Shown in pieces: positions 9,746 to 20,527 of a stretch of 64,000 nt of DNA. This DNA is from Bradyrhizobium sp. CCBAU 51627. GTDB taxonomy: Bacteria; Pseudomonadota; Alphaproteobacteria; Rhizobiales; Xanthobacteraceae. Positions within the stretch are counted from its first letter, which is position 1; every line of letters starts with the position of its first letter. A model generated the notes under the pieces. The model worked only from the letters and a program-made list of their open reading frames with translations. It ran no database searches and was not told the origin of the DNA. The translations under genes were made by a program, and so were the position numbers. The stretch spans positions 63,964-127,963 of the forward strand of contig NZ_LBJG01000017.1 in the NCBI RefSeq assembly GCF_028128765.1. Direction: 5' to 3'.

Positions 9746-10102
9746 ATGCGGGGCGTGTCGAAGATGTATAGAAGCCAGTTTGATCCGATGCCGCTCCGAT
9801 GCGCCATCGATGAGGCTTGCGCGTCGATGGCCGGCCCTCAGACGTCGAAGCGCCGGAAGACGATGCGACAGCAGGCGCAAAAGCTAGCTGATGCAGACAG
9901 GTTCTGGCTAGTCCAACCGCCTCGTCGGCACCTTCCGATTTATAGCGCGCGCGGCATTAACCGGACGAGCGTGCAATCAAACGATCGCTCCATCGTGCAA
10001 AGGCCAGCGGCGCGGAGCAGGCGAGCGGTGCCGAGCTCTGACAGAGCATGGCGGCGCATCTCAGCATTGATCGGCGGTTCGCCGAATAGCGAATTCACGT
10101 GA
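9746..10102 (+). CDS. Putative NodY/NodK-like protein
   Basis: A 118-aa frame (ATG 9746, alternative ATG 9764) in the place where bradyrhizobia carry nodY or nodK, between the nod box and nodA. The product is basic and rich in Arg, Ser and Ala, with no recognised domain, signal peptide or membrane segment. Its stop overlaps a GTG in the nodA frame by four bases, although nodA itself most likely starts at 10141. The call rests on position and length, not on sequence recognition. The start is poorly supported and the 330-base leader from the nod box is long, so it could be decayed. Confidence 0.4.
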   Translation: MRGVSKMYRSQFDPMPLRCAIDEACASMAGPQTSKRRKTMRQQAQKLADADRFWLVQPPRRHLPIYSARGINRTSVQSNDRSIVQRPAARSRRAVPSSDRAWRRISALIGGSPNSEFT

Positions 10103-10140
10103 CCATCCCTCTTAATTCCACCGGCGCAAGGAAGCTCGCC

Positions 10141-10773
10141 ATGAACATTGCCGTGTCCCCGACTGCGGAAGTGCCTTCTGCTCGCGCCCAAGTGCAGTGG
10201 AGCCGTCGTTGGGAAAGTGAACTTCAGCTCTCCGATCATGCCGAGCTCGCGGAGTTCTTCCGCAAGAGCTACGGACCGACGGGTTCGTTCAATGCGCAGC
10301 CGTTTGAGGGGAACCGAAGTTGGGCCGGCGCAAGACCCGAGCTCCGCGTAATTGGTTACGACGCGCTCGGGGTAGCGGCTCACATCGGGCTACTGCGCCG
10401 CTTCATCAACGTTGGTGGAGCCGATCTCCTTGTGGCCGAGCTGGGGTTATATGCGGTGCGCCCGGATCTCGAGGGTCACGGGATAAGCCACGCAATGCGC
10501 GTGATGTATCCCGCACTGCAGGAGCTGGGTGTTCCATTCGCCTTTGGCGCGGTTCGCTCGGCGCTTGAAAAACATTTGACCCGACTGGTCGAAAGGCAGG
10601 GACTCGCCACCCTGATGCGTGGCATTCGCGTCCGCTCCACCCTGCCGGACGTCTATCCAAATTTATCGCCGACGCGCATCGAAGACGTGATTGTCGTGGT
10701 GTTTCCGGTCGGACGCTCGATAAGCGAATGGCCGGCCGGGACTGTCATCGATCGGAACGGGCCTGAGTTGTGA
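10141..10773 (+). CDS. nodA: NodA, Nod factor N-acyltransferase
   Basis: NodA transfers a fatty acyl chain to the free amino group at the non-reducing end of the chitooligosaccharide backbone of the Nod factor, in the cytoplasm. The product is 210 aa from [20 protein letters not shown], the extended N-terminus of Bradyrhizobium NodA, through [15 protein letters not shown] and [12 protein letters not shown] to the conserved C-terminus [14 protein letters not shown] block. ATG 10141 has AAGGAAG 8 bases upstream and matches the family; a GTG at 10099 would add 14 residues. The stop overlaps the nodB GTG by four bases. Confidence 0.96.
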   Translation: MNIAVSPTAEVPSARAQVQWSRRWESELQLSDHAELAEFFRKSYGPTGSFNAQPFEGNRSWAGARPELRVIGYDALGVAAHIGLLRRFINVGGADLLVAELGLYAVRPDLEGHGISHAMRVMYPALQELGVPFAFGAVRSALEKHLTRLVERQGLATLMRGIRVRSTLPDVYPNLSPTRIEDVIVVVFPVGRSISEWPAGTVIDRNGPEL

Positions 10774-11429
10774 CAGAGCGTTCTACCCTATCTATTGTCC
10801 GCTGCGACTACGCTGACGCGGGCGAAAGTCGAGCTGTCTATTTGACCTTTGACGATGGGCCAAATCCATTTTGTACGCCAGGGGTGCTCGATGTGCTGGC
10901 GCAACATCGGGTCCCCGCGACATTCTTCGTCATCGGGACGTACGCTACGGAGCATCCTGAACTCATCCGACGAATGATTGCGGAAGGGCATGAGGTTGCG
11001 AACCATACGATGACCCATCCTGATCTATCCAGATGCGGACCTGCGGAGTTACACGACGAGGTGCTGACGGCGAGCGAGGCCATCCGTCTGGCGTGCCGGA
11101 AGGCCTCGCCCAGGCATATGCGAGCGCCTTACGGCAAATGGACGCAAGAGGTGCTCGCAATGGCGGCGAGCGCTGGTCTCACGGCTCTGCACTGGTCGGT
11201 CGACCCTAGAGATTGGTCCCGCCCCGGGGTTGATACAATTGTGAATACGGTACTGGCGAACGTTCGCCCGGGTGCAATTGTGCTCCTGCACGACGGATAT
11301 CCTCCCGATGAGGAGAGACTGTGCGGTGATGCCACGCTGCGCGATCAGACCAAGACGGCGCTGGCATATCTGATTCCCGCACTGCAACGGCGCGGGTTTG
11401 TAATCCGTCCACTCCCTCAACTCCACTGA
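10770..11429 (+). CDS. nodB: NodB, chitooligosaccharide deacetylase
   Basis: NodB removes the N-acetyl group from the non-reducing GlcNAc so that NodA can acylate it. The 219-aa product has the NodB/polysaccharide-deacetylase signature in order: LTFDDGPNP (catalytic Asp and metal Asp, about residues 25-33), HTMTHPDLS (metal His pair, about 77-85), RAPYGKW (about 118) and [10 protein letters not shown] (about 172). All catalytic motifs are intact and the length is normal. It starts with GTG inside the end of nodA (GTGA overlap), so the two are translationally coupled. Confidence 0.96.
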   Translation: MTERSTLSIVRCDYADAGESRAVYLTFDDGPNPFCTPGVLDVLAQHRVPATFFVIGTYATEHPELIRRMIAEGHEVANHTMTHPDLSRCGPAELHDEVLTASEAIRLACRKASPRHMRAPYGKWTQEVLAMAASAGLTALHWSVDPRDWSRPGVDTIVNTVLANVRPGAIVLLHDGYPPDEERLCGDATLRDQTKTALAYLIPALQRRGFVIRPLPQLH

Positions 11430-11444
11430 AAAAAACGACACCCC

Positions 11445-12818
11445 ATGGACCTGCTCGCGACAACCAGTGCTGCCGCCGTTTCATCTTATGCGCTCCTCTC
11501 GACTATCTATAAGAGCGTGCAAGCGCTGTATGCCCAGCCGGCGATCGACTCATCGTTGGACGACCTTGGACAAGCGGAGGTGGTCCTTCCTACTGTGGAC
11601 GTCATCGTACCGTGCTTCAACGAGGATCCAAACACACTCGCCGAATGTCTGGAGTCGATTGCCAGTCAAGACTACGCCGGAAAGATACAGGTCTATGTAG
11701 TCGATGACGGATCGGCAAACCGCGACGTTGTCGCTCCTGTGCACCAGATATATGCGAGCGATCCGAGATTCAGTTTCATCTTGTTGGCAAGCAACGTGGG
11801 AAAGCGCAAGGCGCAGATCGCAGCAATACGCAGCTCATCCGGTGATCTGGTTCTCAACGTCGATTCCGATACGATACTTGCGGCCGACGTCGTCACGAAG
11901 CTTGTATTGAAGATGCATGAGCCGGCAATCGGTGCGGCCATGGGTCAGCTGATAGCAAGCAATCGCAACCAGACCTGGCTGACCAGGCTGATCGACATGG
12001 AATATTGGCTCGCGTGCAACGAAGAGCGCGCGGCACAGGCGCGCTTCGGTGCCGTCATGTGTTGCTGCGGCCCATGTGCCATGTATCGGCGGTCCGCACT
12101 CACCATGCTTCTTGATCAATATGAAGCCCAATTCTTTCGTGGGAAGCCGAGCGATTTCGGCGAAGACCGCCACCTAACGATACTCATGCTCAAGGCGGGG
12201 TTTCGAACCGAATACGTTCCGGACGCGATAGCAGCCACAGTCGTCCCGCACAGTCTTCGGCCATATCTACGACAGCAACTCCGCTGGGCGCGCAGTACCT
12301 TTCGAGATACGTTTCTTGCTTGGCGCCTGCTGCCAGAGCTCGATGGTTATTTGACGTTAGACGTTATCGGGCAAAATCTCGGCCCATTGCTCCTCGCCAT
12401 TTCATCACTTGCTGCGCTCGCACAGCTCCTGATCGACGGCTCTATACCTTGGTGGACCGGATTGACGATTGCTGCAATGACTATGGTCCGGTGCAGTGTG
12501 GCAGCGCTTCGTGCTCGCGAGCTGCGGTTCATCGGCTTCTCGCTCCACACACCGATCAATATCTTTCTCTTGCTGCCTTTGAAGGCCTATGCGCTTTGTA
12601 CATTGAGTAATAGCGATTGGCTATCGCGAAAAGTCACCGATGTGCCGGCGGAAGAGGAGAAACAGCGTGTCATTCTGCACCCTAATGCCGGACGAGGTGC
12701 GGCTGGTGTGGGGGTGGCGCCTGCTCCTATTCGTACGGCGCCGTTATCGCAGCCTCCGTCGAGCCTGGCGGCGACGGAGAGTGTTTCCGGTCGCGATCGT
12801 TCGACTGTCTACAAATAG
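11445..12818 (+). CDS. nodC: NodC, N-acetylglucosaminyltransferase
   Basis: Membrane-bound family 2 glycosyltransferase that polymerises GlcNAc from UDP-GlcNAc to form the Nod factor backbone. The 457-aa product has an N-terminal hydrophobic segment, the catalytic domain with VVDDGS (about residue 87), NVDSDT (about 138), GEDRHLT (about 240) and QQLRWARS (the QxxRW motif, about 277), then several C-terminal membrane segments (about 305-400). The C-terminal tail is proline- and serine-rich. It is somewhat shorter at the C-terminus than the roughly 485 aa I recall for B. japonicum NodC. Confidence 0.96.
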   Translation: MDLLATTSAAAVSSYALLSTIYKSVQALYAQPAIDSSLDDLGQAEVVLPTVDVIVPCFNEDPNTLAECLESIASQDYAGKIQVYVVDDGSANRDVVAPVHQIYASDPRFSFILLASNVGKRKAQIAAIRSSSGDLVLNVDSDTILAADVVTKLVLKMHEPAIGAAMGQLIASNRNQTWLTRLIDMEYWLACNEERAAQARFGAVMCCCGPCAMYRRSALTMLLDQYEAQFFRGKPSDFGEDRHLTILMLKAGFRTEYVPDAIAATVVPHSLRPYLRQQLRWARSTFRDTFLAWRLLPELDGYLTLDVIGQNLGPLLLAISSLAALAQLLIDGSIPWWTGLTIAAMTMVRCSVAALRARELRFIGFSLHTPINIFLLLPLKAYALCTLSNSDWLSRKVTDVPAEEEKQRVILHPNAGRGAAGVGVAPAPIRTAPLSQPPSSLAATESVSGRDRSTVYK

Positions 12819-12829
12819 GTGGTCGGCTC

Positions 12830-13459
12830 ATGACTCAGGACGCAAACCATCAACTATTAGAGCGAGAGTTGGCTGTCGACGACCCATGGTGCCTCGACAC
12901 TAGTGCGTTCGAGCAGGAGCGATACGCGCAAATGCTCCGGATGTCGCGTTGCAACGGAGATGCGGGGTCTGCCCTCGAGGTCGGATGTGCAGCCGGTGCA
13001 TTCACCGAGATGTTGGCGCCGCTATGCGTGCGACTTACGGTCGTGGATGTCATGCCGCAGGCAATCGAGCGAGCGCGACTGCGGACTGGGAAGTGGTCAC
13101 ATATTACTTGGGTCGCCTGCGACATTCAGCGGTTCTCGACCACTGAGCAATTCGATTTGATTGTCGTGGCCGAGGTTCTTTATTACCTCAAGGACGTGGT
13201 CGAGATGCATGCGGCTATCCGCAACCTAGTGAGTATGCTTGCGCCAAGTGGCACTCTCATTTTCGGGTCTGCGCGCGATGAAATATGTCAACGCTGGGGG
13301 CATGCTGCTGGTGCCGAAACGGTGATCACTCTCTTCAAGGAGAGCCTGTCGGAGATCGAGCGTCGGCACTGCCGCACCGGGTCGGCGAACGAAGACTGTT
13401 TGATCGTCCGGTTTCGGAAGCCGAGCGACACCTCAGAACAATCAAACGTTGGCCATTAG
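12830..13459 (+). CDS. nodS: NodS, Nod factor N-methyltransferase
   Basis: SAM-dependent methyltransferase that methylates the deacetylated amino group of the Nod factor. 209 aa, the usual size. SAM-binding motif I is ALEVGCAAGAFTEML (about residues 47-61), followed by the acidic strand LTVVDVMPQAIERAR and motif WVACDIQRF; FDLIVVAEVLYYLKD is the post-II motif of this class I fold. It begins 11 bases after nodC and ends 13 bases before nodU in the nod operon. Confidence 0.94.
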   Translation: MTQDANHQLLERELAVDDPWCLDTSAFEQERYAQMLRMSRCNGDAGSALEVGCAAGAFTEMLAPLCVRLTVVDVMPQAIERARLRTGKWSHITWVACDIQRFSTTEQFDLIVVAEVLYYLKDVVEMHAAIRNLVSMLAPSGTLIFGSARDEICQRWGHAAGAETVITLFKESLSEIERRHCRTGSANEDCLIVRFRKPSDTSEQSNVGH

Positions 13460-13472
13460 GCCAGGAGGACGT

Positions 13473-15182
13473 ATGCGCATCTGCGGAATAAAGTTGACAC
13501 ATGACGGAGCAATTGCTGTCGTCGAGGACGGTCGGCTTCTTTTTTGCGTCGAGCAAGAGAAGCGCGGCAACAGTCCACGCTATCAGTCCGTCGACAATCT
13601 CGATGCAGTCGTGCGCGCCTTGGCGGAGCATGGCCTGGATCCGCGCGACATCGATCAGTTCGTGATTGATGGCTGGGACGGGGAGAATGAATCGCAGTTC
13701 CAGCTCCTAAGCGGAGAGTTGCCGGTCGCGCTAAAAGGCGCGCCATATGTCGAGCGTCATGCTGAGGGCCTCCTCGATTCCGTCGACGGCTTTGGCCTCA
13801 TCCTCGGAGGCGAGGAGTTTCCATATAAGAGCTACCCGCATGTCACGGGCCACGTCGCGTCAGCATATAGCACCAGTCCCTTCGCCAGCGCGGGGAAACC
13901 CGCGTTCTGTCTGGTATGGGACGGCTGTATCTTTCCACGCCTTTACTATGTCGAACCTCAGGGGGCGCGACTCATCGGATCGCTGTTTCCGATGATTGGC
14001 CATGCCTATGCTGCCGCGGGCCTTCACTTCGGGCCATACCGGCAGCCGAACCGCTCCAGTTGGGATTTGGGCATTGCTGGCAAGCTGATGGCCTACATCG
14101 CGCTTGGCTCCGTGGACGAAAGCATCGTGGAAGTGTTCCAGGAGCTTTATGAAACGCGGTTAGCGGCTGACACGGAGCAGGCCCGTCGCTACCGCGAAAA
14201 CATCAACAATGCGGAAGCGTCCCTTGCAGCCATTCACGACTTCTTCGAGGCAAGCGCATTGCGCCTGACGGCCAAGCGCGCGGAAGACGTCCTTGCGTCC
14301 TTTCATGTGTTCTTGGAACGTCTTCTTGTTAAGGAAATCGCGATGGTTCTGCTGCGGTACTCGTCGCTTCCGGGAGCGCGAAATCTCTGCATCGCCGGAG
14401 GTTGCGGTCTCAATATCAAATGGAACAGCGCGCTTCGCGCGACGGGACTGTTCGATGATGTCTGGGTGCCGCCGTTTCCGAATGACAGCGGCTCGGCAAT
14501 CGGGGCGGCGTGCGGCGCTATGGCAGCGCGGGATGGCTTCGGGCCGTTGGAATGGTCAGTTTACAATGGTCCGGCCTTGCAGGAGAGCGAGGTTCCGCCG
14601 GACTGGGAGGCGGCACCCTGCAGTCTGCGTGAACTTGCGTCGATTCTTGCCAACAACAAGCCCGTCATCTTTCTTTCCGGGTGTGCCGAGCTTGGGCCGC
14701 GGGCCTTGGGGGGTAGAAGCATTCTTGCAGCGCCGACGTGCTCGGCAATGAAGGATCATCTCAACGACATCAAGCGTCGCGAGCACTTCCGGCCCGTGGC
14801 GCCGATCTGTCTGGAAGATCGGGCGCCGGAGATCTTCAGCCCGGGGACGCCAGATCCTTACATGCTGTTCGATCACCAGACCCGGGCGAATTGGCGCGAC
14901 AGGATCCCCGCGGTGGTCCATCTTGACGGCTCGGCGCGGCTGCAGACAATTTCCCGCAACTCTCCTCACAAAGTTGCTGCGCTTCTCGTCGAATTTGAGC
15001 AACTCACGGGCATTCCGCTGCTCTGCAACACGAGCGCAAACCTCCACGGACGGGGCTTTTTCCCGGACGCTGCGGCGGCCTGCCAATGGGGGCTTGTCGA
15101 GCATGTCTGGTGCGAAGGCATCCTCTGGAGCAAAACGTTCGTCAAGATACCGTCGTCCACGGAACGACTTCTGTCAGCCTAA
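13473..15182 (+). CDS. nodU: NodU, Nod factor carbamoyltransferase
   Basis: NodU adds a carbamoyl group, from carbamoyl phosphate, to the non-reducing sugar of the Nod factor. The product is 569 aa from ATG 13473, which has AGGAGG four bases upstream; an in-frame TTG at 13449 is less likely. It has the N-terminal Kae1-like ATPase fold beginning [20 protein letters not shown] with [12 protein letters not shown], and the C-terminal YrdC-like carbamoyltransferase motif [18 protein letters not shown]. All family blocks are present. One base separates its stop from nodI. Confidence 0.95.
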   Translation: MRICGIKLTHDGAIAVVEDGRLLFCVEQEKRGNSPRYQSVDNLDAVVRALAEHGLDPRDIDQFVIDGWDGENESQFQLLSGELPVALKGAPYVERHAEGLLDSVDGFGLILGGEEFPYKSYPHVTGHVASAYSTSPFASAGKPAFCLVWDGCIFPRLYYVEPQGARLIGSLFPMIGHAYAAAGLHFGPYRQPNRSSWDLGIAGKLMAYIALGSVDESIVEVFQELYETRLAADTEQARRYRENINNAEASLAAIHDFFEASALRLTAKRAEDVLASFHVFLERLLVKEIAMVLLRYSSLPGARNLCIAGGCGLNIKWNSALRATGLFDDVWVPPFPNDSGSAIGAACGAMAARDGFGPLEWSVYNGPALQESEVPPDWEAAPCSLRELASILANNKPVIFLSGCAELGPRALGGRSILAAPTCSAMKDHLNDIKRREHFRPVAPICLEDRAPEIFSPGTPDPYMLFDHQTRANWRDRIPAVVHLDGSARLQTISRNSPHKVAALLVEFEQLTGIPLLCNTSANLHGRGFFPDAAAACQWGLVEHVWCEGILWSKTFVKIPSSTERLLSA

Positions 15183-15183
15183 G

Positions 15184-16104
15184 ATGAACATGTCCACTGT
15201 GGCAATCGACTTTTCCGGCGTGAAAAAGTCATTTGGCGACAAGCTCATCGTCAACGACTTGTCGTTCTCGGTTGCGCGCGGAGAGTGCTTCGGACTGCTG
15301 GGGCCCAATGGAGCTGGCAAAAGCACGATTGCACGCATGCTCCTCGGCATGATTTCGCCCGACGTTGGCGAGATTACAGTCCTCGATGAGCCTGTGCCTT
15401 CCCGCGCTCGTGCGGCGCGTGTGCGCGTCGGCGTGGTGCCGCAGTTCGATAATCTTGAAAACGAGTTCACGGTACTAGAGAATTTGCTTGTGTTTGGCCG
15501 CTATTTCGGCATGAGCGCTCGCAAGATCGAGGCGGTTGCGCCCTCGCTGCTCGAGTTTGCGCGCCTTGAGGCCAAAGCGGACGTGCGCGTCTCCAAGTTG
15601 TCCGGTGGCATGAAGCGGCGGCTGACGCTGGCGCGTGCCTTGATTAATGATCCGCATTTACTCGTGATGGACGAGCCGACGACTGGTCTGGATCCGCATG
15701 CACGTCACCTGATTTGGGAGCGCCTGCGGGTTCTGCTTGCACGTGGCAAGACGATCCTCTTGACCACCCACTTCATGGAAGAAGCCGAACGCCTGTGCGA
15801 TCGGCTATGCGTGCTTGAGAGTGGATGTAAAATCGCCGAAGGCAAGCCAGACGCTTTGATCGACGAACATATTGGCTGCAACGTGCTCGAAATCTATGGC
15901 GGTGATCTACATCAACTCCAAGAGCTGATCAGGCCTTATGCGCGGCACATCGAAGTCAGTGGTGAGACGCTTTTCTGCTACGCGCAATATCCGGAGCAAG
16001 TCTGCGTGCATTTGCGCGGGCGAGCGGGCCTTCGCGTTCTGCAGCGCCCCCCGAACCTCGAAGACGTGTTTTTGCGGTTGACCGGGCGCGAGATGGAGAA
16101 ATGA
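15184..16104 (+). CDS. nodI: NodI, Nod factor export ATPase
   Basis: ATP-binding subunit of the NodIJ exporter that moves Nod factors out of the cytoplasm. 306 aa from ATG 15184 ([12 protein letters not shown]), matching the family; the frame is open upstream but overlaps nodU. Walker A is [10 protein letters not shown] (about residues 40-49), the ABC signature is [15 protein letters not shown] (about 139), Walker B is [15 protein letters not shown] (about 159), and the switch His is in [13 protein letters not shown]. nodJ follows three bases later. Confidence 0.96.
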   Translation: MNMSTVAIDFSGVKKSFGDKLIVNDLSFSVARGECFGLLGPNGAGKSTIARMLLGMISPDVGEITVLDEPVPSRARAARVRVGVVPQFDNLENEFTVLENLLVFGRYFGMSARKIEAVAPSLLEFARLEAKADVRVSKLSGGMKRRLTLARALINDPHLLVMDEPTTGLDPHARHLIWERLRVLLARGKTILLTTHFMEEAERLCDRLCVLESGCKIAEGKPDALIDEHIGCNVLEIYGGDLHQLQELIRPYARHIEVSGETLFCYAQYPEQVCVHLRGRAGLRVLQRPPNLEDVFLRLTGREMEK

Positions 16105-16107
16105 GCA

Positions 16108-16896
16108 ATGAATGAGAGTTATGCGTCGGTGATGCCGGCTAACGCTTACAACTGGATCGCGGTATGGCGACGAAACTTCATGGCATGGAGGAAAGTCGCG
16201 CTTGCATCGATTCTCGGCAATCTCGCAGACCCCATAACCAATCTGTTTGGTCTTGGCTTTGGCCTCGGACTCATCGTGGGACAAGTTGAGGGAACTTCGT
16301 ACATTGCTTTTTTGGCAGCGGGTATGGTCGCGGTCAGCGCGATGACATCCGCGACCTTTGAAACGCTATATGCAGCCTTTGCTCGCATGGACGCCAAGCG
16401 CACTTGGGAAGCAATTCTTTCTACTCAGCTCACGCTTGGCGATATCGTCCTGGGTGAACTGGTGTGGGCGGCCAGTAAGTCCGTTCTGGCCGGAACAGCG
16501 ATCGGAATCGTCGCCGCCACGACGGGCTATACGTCATGGCCGTCCATTCTGTATGCGATGCCCACAATCGCCCTTACTGGCCTCGTATTCGCGAGCCTTG
16601 CGATGGTCGTCATATCTCTCGCACCAAGTTACGACTACTTCGTGTTCTACCAGACACTTGTCCTCACTCCTATGGTGTTCTTGTGTGGCGCGGTCTTTCC
16701 GACGAGCCAACTGCCCGGTTCATTTCAGCACGCTGCCGCCATGCTGCCGCTCGCACATTCGGTCGACCTTATTCGCCCAGCGATGCTTGAGCGCGGCGCC
16801 GACAGTGCTGCCCTGCACGTAGGTGCGCTCTGCGTATACGCGGTCTTGCCCTTTTTCGCGTCGACAGCGCTATTTCAGCGCCGGCTTCTGCGTTGA
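16108..16896 (+). CDS. nodJ: NodJ, Nod factor export permease
   Basis: ABC-2 type permease partner of NodI, 262 aa. It has six hydrophobic segments spread over about residues 30-255, with the family sequence [20 protein letters not shown] near residue 35 and [22 protein letters not shown] near 65. The C-terminal loop [16 protein letters not shown] is typical of the family. The start ATG lies three bases after nodI, so the two are surely cotranscribed. Confidence 0.96.
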   Translation: MNESYASVMPANAYNWIAVWRRNFMAWRKVALASILGNLADPITNLFGLGFGLGLIVGQVEGTSYIAFLAAGMVAVSAMTSATFETLYAAFARMDAKRTWEAILSTQLTLGDIVLGELVWAASKSVLAGTAIGIVAATTGYTSWPSILYAMPTIALTGLVFASLAMVVISLAPSYDYFVFYQTLVLTPMVFLCGAVFPTSQLPGSFQHAAAMLPLAHSVDLIRPAMLERGADSAALHVGALCVYAVLPFFASTALFQRRLLR

Positions 16897-17219
16897 CATG
16901 ACATGAGCGAAACGGAGAAGGTCGAATCAATGCAGTGTCACGGTAGGTACCGCGGTAGCTCGCGAGTGACCTGGTCTGTCACAGCTTCTGCACTGACCTT
17001 AAGAAGCCACGATCGACCCACGCCTACGGCCGCCTGTTCGGCCGATCGGTGTCGGACGTCAGCACCCTAATTTGTGAGCGCCTGTTGCTCGACGCTGAGA
17101 CGGACCTTACAAAGTCGTGTTGTGCTGTCTGGCTCTCGCACCTGCGGAGCGAAACAGTACAGATTAGATCGGTGGGACGGTGCAGTTGGCCTTCCCGCCA
17201 TGGCCAGTTGGAGAACGGA
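16897..17219 (+). other. nodJ–nolO spacer
   Basis: 323 bases. The nolO frame stays open back to about 17049, but the sequence there does not look like the carbamoyltransferase family, so I treat it as untranslated spacer. I see no nod box or hairpin here, so nolO and nodZ are probably read through from the nod operon. Confidence 0.45.
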
Positions 17220-19247
17220 ATGTTGTGCCTGGGACTGAGTGGCGGACTTGACAGAATCTATGAAAGCTCTCCGGAGCTGCCGAATACATTTCTTCACGAT
17301 GGCGCTGCGGTTCTTGTGCAGGATGGCCGCGTAATTGCTGCTGTCGAAGAGGAGCGCCTCAATCGCATCAAGCACTCCAACAAGTTCCCTAGCAATTCGA
17401 TCCGTTACTGCCTTTCTACCGCAGGAGTCGAGCTCGGAGACATCGACCGTATCGCGTTCTACGCGACGGAAGCCTACTGCAAAACCATGCTCGAGCGCCT
17501 TTCTGTTTCTCAGCCCGTTCCGTTGGACGCCAAACTGTTGCTGCGGCAGCTGCTGGCACGGGAGTTCGGGAACGAGATCGATCCGTCCCGGCTTTCCTTC
17601 GTGAATCACCACGAAGCACATGCCGTGAGCGCGTTTGCCATGTCCGGGTTCGAGCAAAGTCTCGTCTTTACGATCGACGGAGGTGGAGATTTTCTCTCAG
17701 GCTTATTGGCGGTAGGGTCCGGCACCGAAATTGCGCAACTTGTAAGTTTCCCAGAACATAACTCGTTGGGACTGCTCTATCTTGAGACGATCCGATATCT
17801 CGGCTACGGGATGTTCGACGAATACAAAGTGATGGGGCTTGCACCGTATGGTGATCCCAATCGCTATCGCGAACTTTTCGCGCAGTTCTACGAGCTATTG
17901 GACAGCGGTGGCTATCGCGTTCACCTGGACCGAATCGGACCGGCCCTGGTCCGCAACATCCAAGTTCGGCGAAAGGGAATGCCATTCACCCAACAGCATC
18001 GAGATGTCAGCGCGTCGCTGCAGGAAGCGCTGGAGCGGATCGTCCTTCACACCCTGCGGCACCATCGTGAAGCGACAGGCATGAAACGCTTGTGCCTAGC
18101 TGGCGGGGTGGCCCACAATTGTACGCTCAACGGTAAGCTGCTTTATTCCGGACTATTTGACGACATCTTTGTTCAACCCGCGGCGCACGACGCTGGTTGC
18201 GCACTCGGCGCTGCATTAATGGTATCAAACGAGCTAGGTAGGCCAGCGCCGCGCAAGCGACTGCCGGACGTTTATTGGGGGCCCGATCTGGGGAACGAGC
18301 AAGCCGTACAGCTTGAGCTCAACGCATGGTCAAGCCATCTCAACATTCAACGCAGTGATGACATAGCATCCAGTGCGGCAGACTTGATGGCAAATGGCGC
18401 TGTGATCGGCTGGGTTCAGGGGCGCTCTGAATTCGGCCCACGTGCGCTTGGTAACCGCAGCATTCTTGCCGACCCCCGTCCTGCGGGAAACAAGGACCGC
18501 ATCAACGGGATGGTCAAGAAGCGGGAAGGCTATCGCCCCTTTGCGCCATCTGTACTGGAGGAGGATGCGAGCGAGTTCTTTGAGCTCCCGGACGGCACGT
18601 GCCAGCTCCCCTTCATGAACTTCGTAGTTCGTGTGCGTGAAGACAAGCGTAACGTGCTCGGTGCGATCACGCACGTTGATGGGACCGCTCGGCTGCAGAC
18701 CGTATCGCGCAAGACAAACCCGGCCTACTGGGATGTAATTAATGCATTCAAGAAGCGAACGGGCATTCCGATTCTTCTAAACACCTCATTTAACAACAAT
18801 GCCGAACCGATCGTGCAGTCCGTGTCAGACGCGATCACCACGTTCTTGACGACTGACCTGGACGGACTTGTTGTTGGGCCGTTCCTCGTCAGGAAGCGAC
18901 CAACATCACTGGAGGATTGGAGTGCGCTAGGCGTTTCATTGCCACCGTATGCATCCCTTCATCGTGTTCGCTCCCACACAGCGCCAGATCGTCAGGACAC
19001 GGTCTGCGAGATCCGCACGGGAGATTCCGCCCACCACAGTATGCGTATCTCACCTGAGCTTTTCGAGATGTTGATGCGAATCGAGGGCGAGGCGTCGCTC
19101 GGGTGGCTTTTCGAACCAGCCATGCTGGACCAGGCCAAGCGTGAAGATCTTGTGAAGGAACTGCGGCTCGGATGGGAACGGCGGTGCATTCGCCTGCATC
19201 CGCTACGCGCGGCTTGCGGCCACAATGAAGTGCAAAGCGGAACATAG
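17220..19247 (+). CDS. nolO: NolO, Nod factor carbamoyltransferase
   Basis: Paralogue of NodU that carbamoylates the Nod factor at another hydroxyl (3-O or 4-O in studied strains). From ATG 17220 the product is 675 aa beginning [13 protein letters not shown]; the frame continues 57 codons upstream but without family resemblance. Blocks in order: [29 protein letters not shown] (Kae1-like ATPase), [12 protein letters not shown] and [22 protein letters not shown], and the carbamoyl-transfer motif [19 protein letters not shown], then [10 protein letters not shown]. The length is as expected for NolO, and it is about 100 aa longer than NodU. Confidence 0.92.
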   Translation: MLCLGLSGGLDRIYESSPELPNTFLHDGAAVLVQDGRVIAAVEEERLNRIKHSNKFPSNSIRYCLSTAGVELGDIDRIAFYATEAYCKTMLERLSVSQPVPLDAKLLLRQLLAREFGNEIDPSRLSFVNHHEAHAVSAFAMSGFEQSLVFTIDGGGDFLSGLLAVGSGTEIAQLVSFPEHNSLGLLYLETIRYLGYGMFDEYKVMGLAPYGDPNRYRELFAQFYELLDSGGYRVHLDRIGPALVRNIQVRRKGMPFTQQHRDVSASLQEALERIVLHTLRHHREATGMKRLCLAGGVAHNCTLNGKLLYSGLFDDIFVQPAAHDAGCALGAALMVSNELGRPAPRKRLPDVYWGPDLGNEQAVQLELNAWSSHLNIQRSDDIASSAADLMANGAVIGWVQGRSEFGPRALGNRSILADPRPAGNKDRINGMVKKREGYRPFAPSVLEEDASEFFELPDGTCQLPFMNFVVRVREDKRNVLGAITHVDGTARLQTVSRKTNPAYWDVINAFKKRTGIPILLNTSFNNNAEPIVQSVSDAITTFLTTDLDGLVVGPFLVRKRPTSLEDWSALGVSLPPYASLHRVRSHTAPDRQDTVCEIRTGDSAHHSMRISPELFEMLMRIEGEASLGWLFEPAMLDQAKREDLVKELRLGWERRCIRLHPLRAACGHNEVQSGT

Positions 19248-19257
19248 CCGTAAGTCA

Positions 19258-19418
19258 TGAGCATGGCTATGCCTATGCGTGCATGTGAGGGGACCAGGCC
19301 ATTCGATGCACAGCGGGCCATTGGGCATCTGGACTTCGGGCTGGTCGATGCAACACCGCTGAAGAAAGCACGGAAAGTATTGAGAGAACGCGGCCCAGCA
19401 CGGATAACCCCGCTATGA
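19258..19418 (+). other. Short 53-codon frame overlapping an upstream nodZ start
   Basis: ATG 19258 to TGA 19418, between nolO and nodZ. The product would be basic and of no known family. Its stop overlaps the ATG at 19415, an upstream start in the nodZ frame, by four bases. That arrangement could mean coupled translation of a longer NodZ, but there is no good ribosome binding site for this frame and it may be chance. Confidence 0.2.
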
Positions 19419-19540
19419 AGTTCTACCGACGCAGCTCGCCGGTACTGCGATCGCAGGCCCTGACGTCGGGCGAGAAGATGCCCGAGATGTCTGTGTTGAC
19501 ATCTCGTGTCCAACCAGGAGCGCACGAAAAGGCAAGGCAG

Positions 19541-20527
19541 ATGGGTAGTGGTTCGAGGAATGATCGGTTCGTAGTGTCCCGGCGACGTACGGGGTTCGGC
19601 GACTGTCTGTGGTCACTGGCGGCAGCCTGGCGTTTTGCAAAGCAGACAGGACGGACGCTAGCCATCGATTGGCGGGGATCTTGTTATCTTGATGAACCAT
19701 TCACCAATGCCTTTCCAGTCTTCTTCGAACGGGTTGGTGACATTGCAGGTGTGCAGGTAATTTGCGATGACGACATCAATCAACGTTCGTTTCCGGGACC
19801 ATTCTTTCCGGCATGGTGGAATAAGCCATCTATCGATTGCGTCTATCGCCCGGACGAGCAGATTTTCCGGGAACGCGACCAACTCGATCAACTGTTCCAA
19901 AGTCAGAGAGATAGCGACGCTAACACGGTTGTCTGTGATGCCTGTTTGATGTGGCGCTGCGATCAGGAGGCGGAACGAGAAATCTTCCGGAGTATCAAAC
20001 CGCGACCTGAAATTCAGGCTCGGATTGATGCCATCTACCGCGAGCACTTTGAGCCGTACAGCGTCATCGGCATTCATGTCCGGCATGGCAACGGCGAAGA
20101 TATTATGGGGCATGCTCCTTACTGGGCTGACGCGGAGCGCGCCTTGCAGCAGGTCTGTAATGCCATTGATAAGGCCAGGGGTTTGCGCCACGCCAAACCT
20201 GTGAGGGCGTTCCTGTGCACGGACAGCACGTTCGTCCTTGAGCAGGTTTCGGCTAAATTCCCTGATGTTTTCGTGATCCCAAAGCAGTTCCAGGCGCCTC
20301 AAGCCGGCCCATTGCACAATCCGGCCCTCGGTGCCGAAGGTGGCTTTTCTGCCCTCACCGAGATGTATCTCCTAGCCCGCTGCGACACCGTGATCCGTTT
20401 TCCCCCGACGAGCGCCTTCACGCGCTATGCGCGTCTTTTCGCCCCACGCGTTATAGAATTCGATTTGAACGATCCGGGCCGCTTGATCCTCATTGAGGAA
20501 GACTCGCAAGAGCTCATGGCTTCATGA
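19541..20527 (+). CDS. nodZ: NodZ, Nod factor alpha-1,6-fucosyltransferase
   Basis: NodZ moves fucose from GDP-fucose to carbon 6 of the reducing-end GlcNAc of the Nod factor (glycosyltransferase family 23). I chose ATG 19541 (328 aa): it has AAAAGG 8 bases upstream and starts close to the conserved DRFVVSRRRTGFGDCLWSLA block; in-frame ATGs at 19415 and 19478 would add 42 or 21 residues. The nucleotide-sugar motif GIHVRHGNGEDI, with two key basic residues, is intact (about residue 182), and the C-terminal blocks FLCTDSTFVLEQVSAKFPDV and RFPPTSAFTRYARL are typical. Confidence 0.93.
   Translation: MGSGSRNDRFVVSRRRTGFGDCLWSLAAAWRFAKQTGRTLAIDWRGSCYLDEPFTNAFPVFFERVGDIAGVQVICDDDINQRSFPGPFFPAWWNKPSIDCVYRPDEQIFRERDQLDQLFQSQRDSDANTVVCDACLMWRCDQEAEREIFRSIKPRPEIQARIDAIYREHFEPYSVIGIHVRHGNGEDIMGHAPYWADAERALQQVCNAIDKARGLRHAKPVRAFLCTDSTFVLEQVSAKFPDVFVIPKQFQAPQAGPLHNPALGAEGGFSALTEMYLLARCDTVIRFPPTSAFTRYARLFAPRVIEFDLNDPGRLILIEEDSQELMAS

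Noticed and set aside
14556..15104. 182-codon minus-strand frame
   Set aside because: Antisense shadow of nodU.
17049..17219. 57-codon upstream extension of nolO
   Set aside because: No resemblance to NodU/NolO proteins, which begin at the MLCLGLSGG block; no better ribosome binding site.
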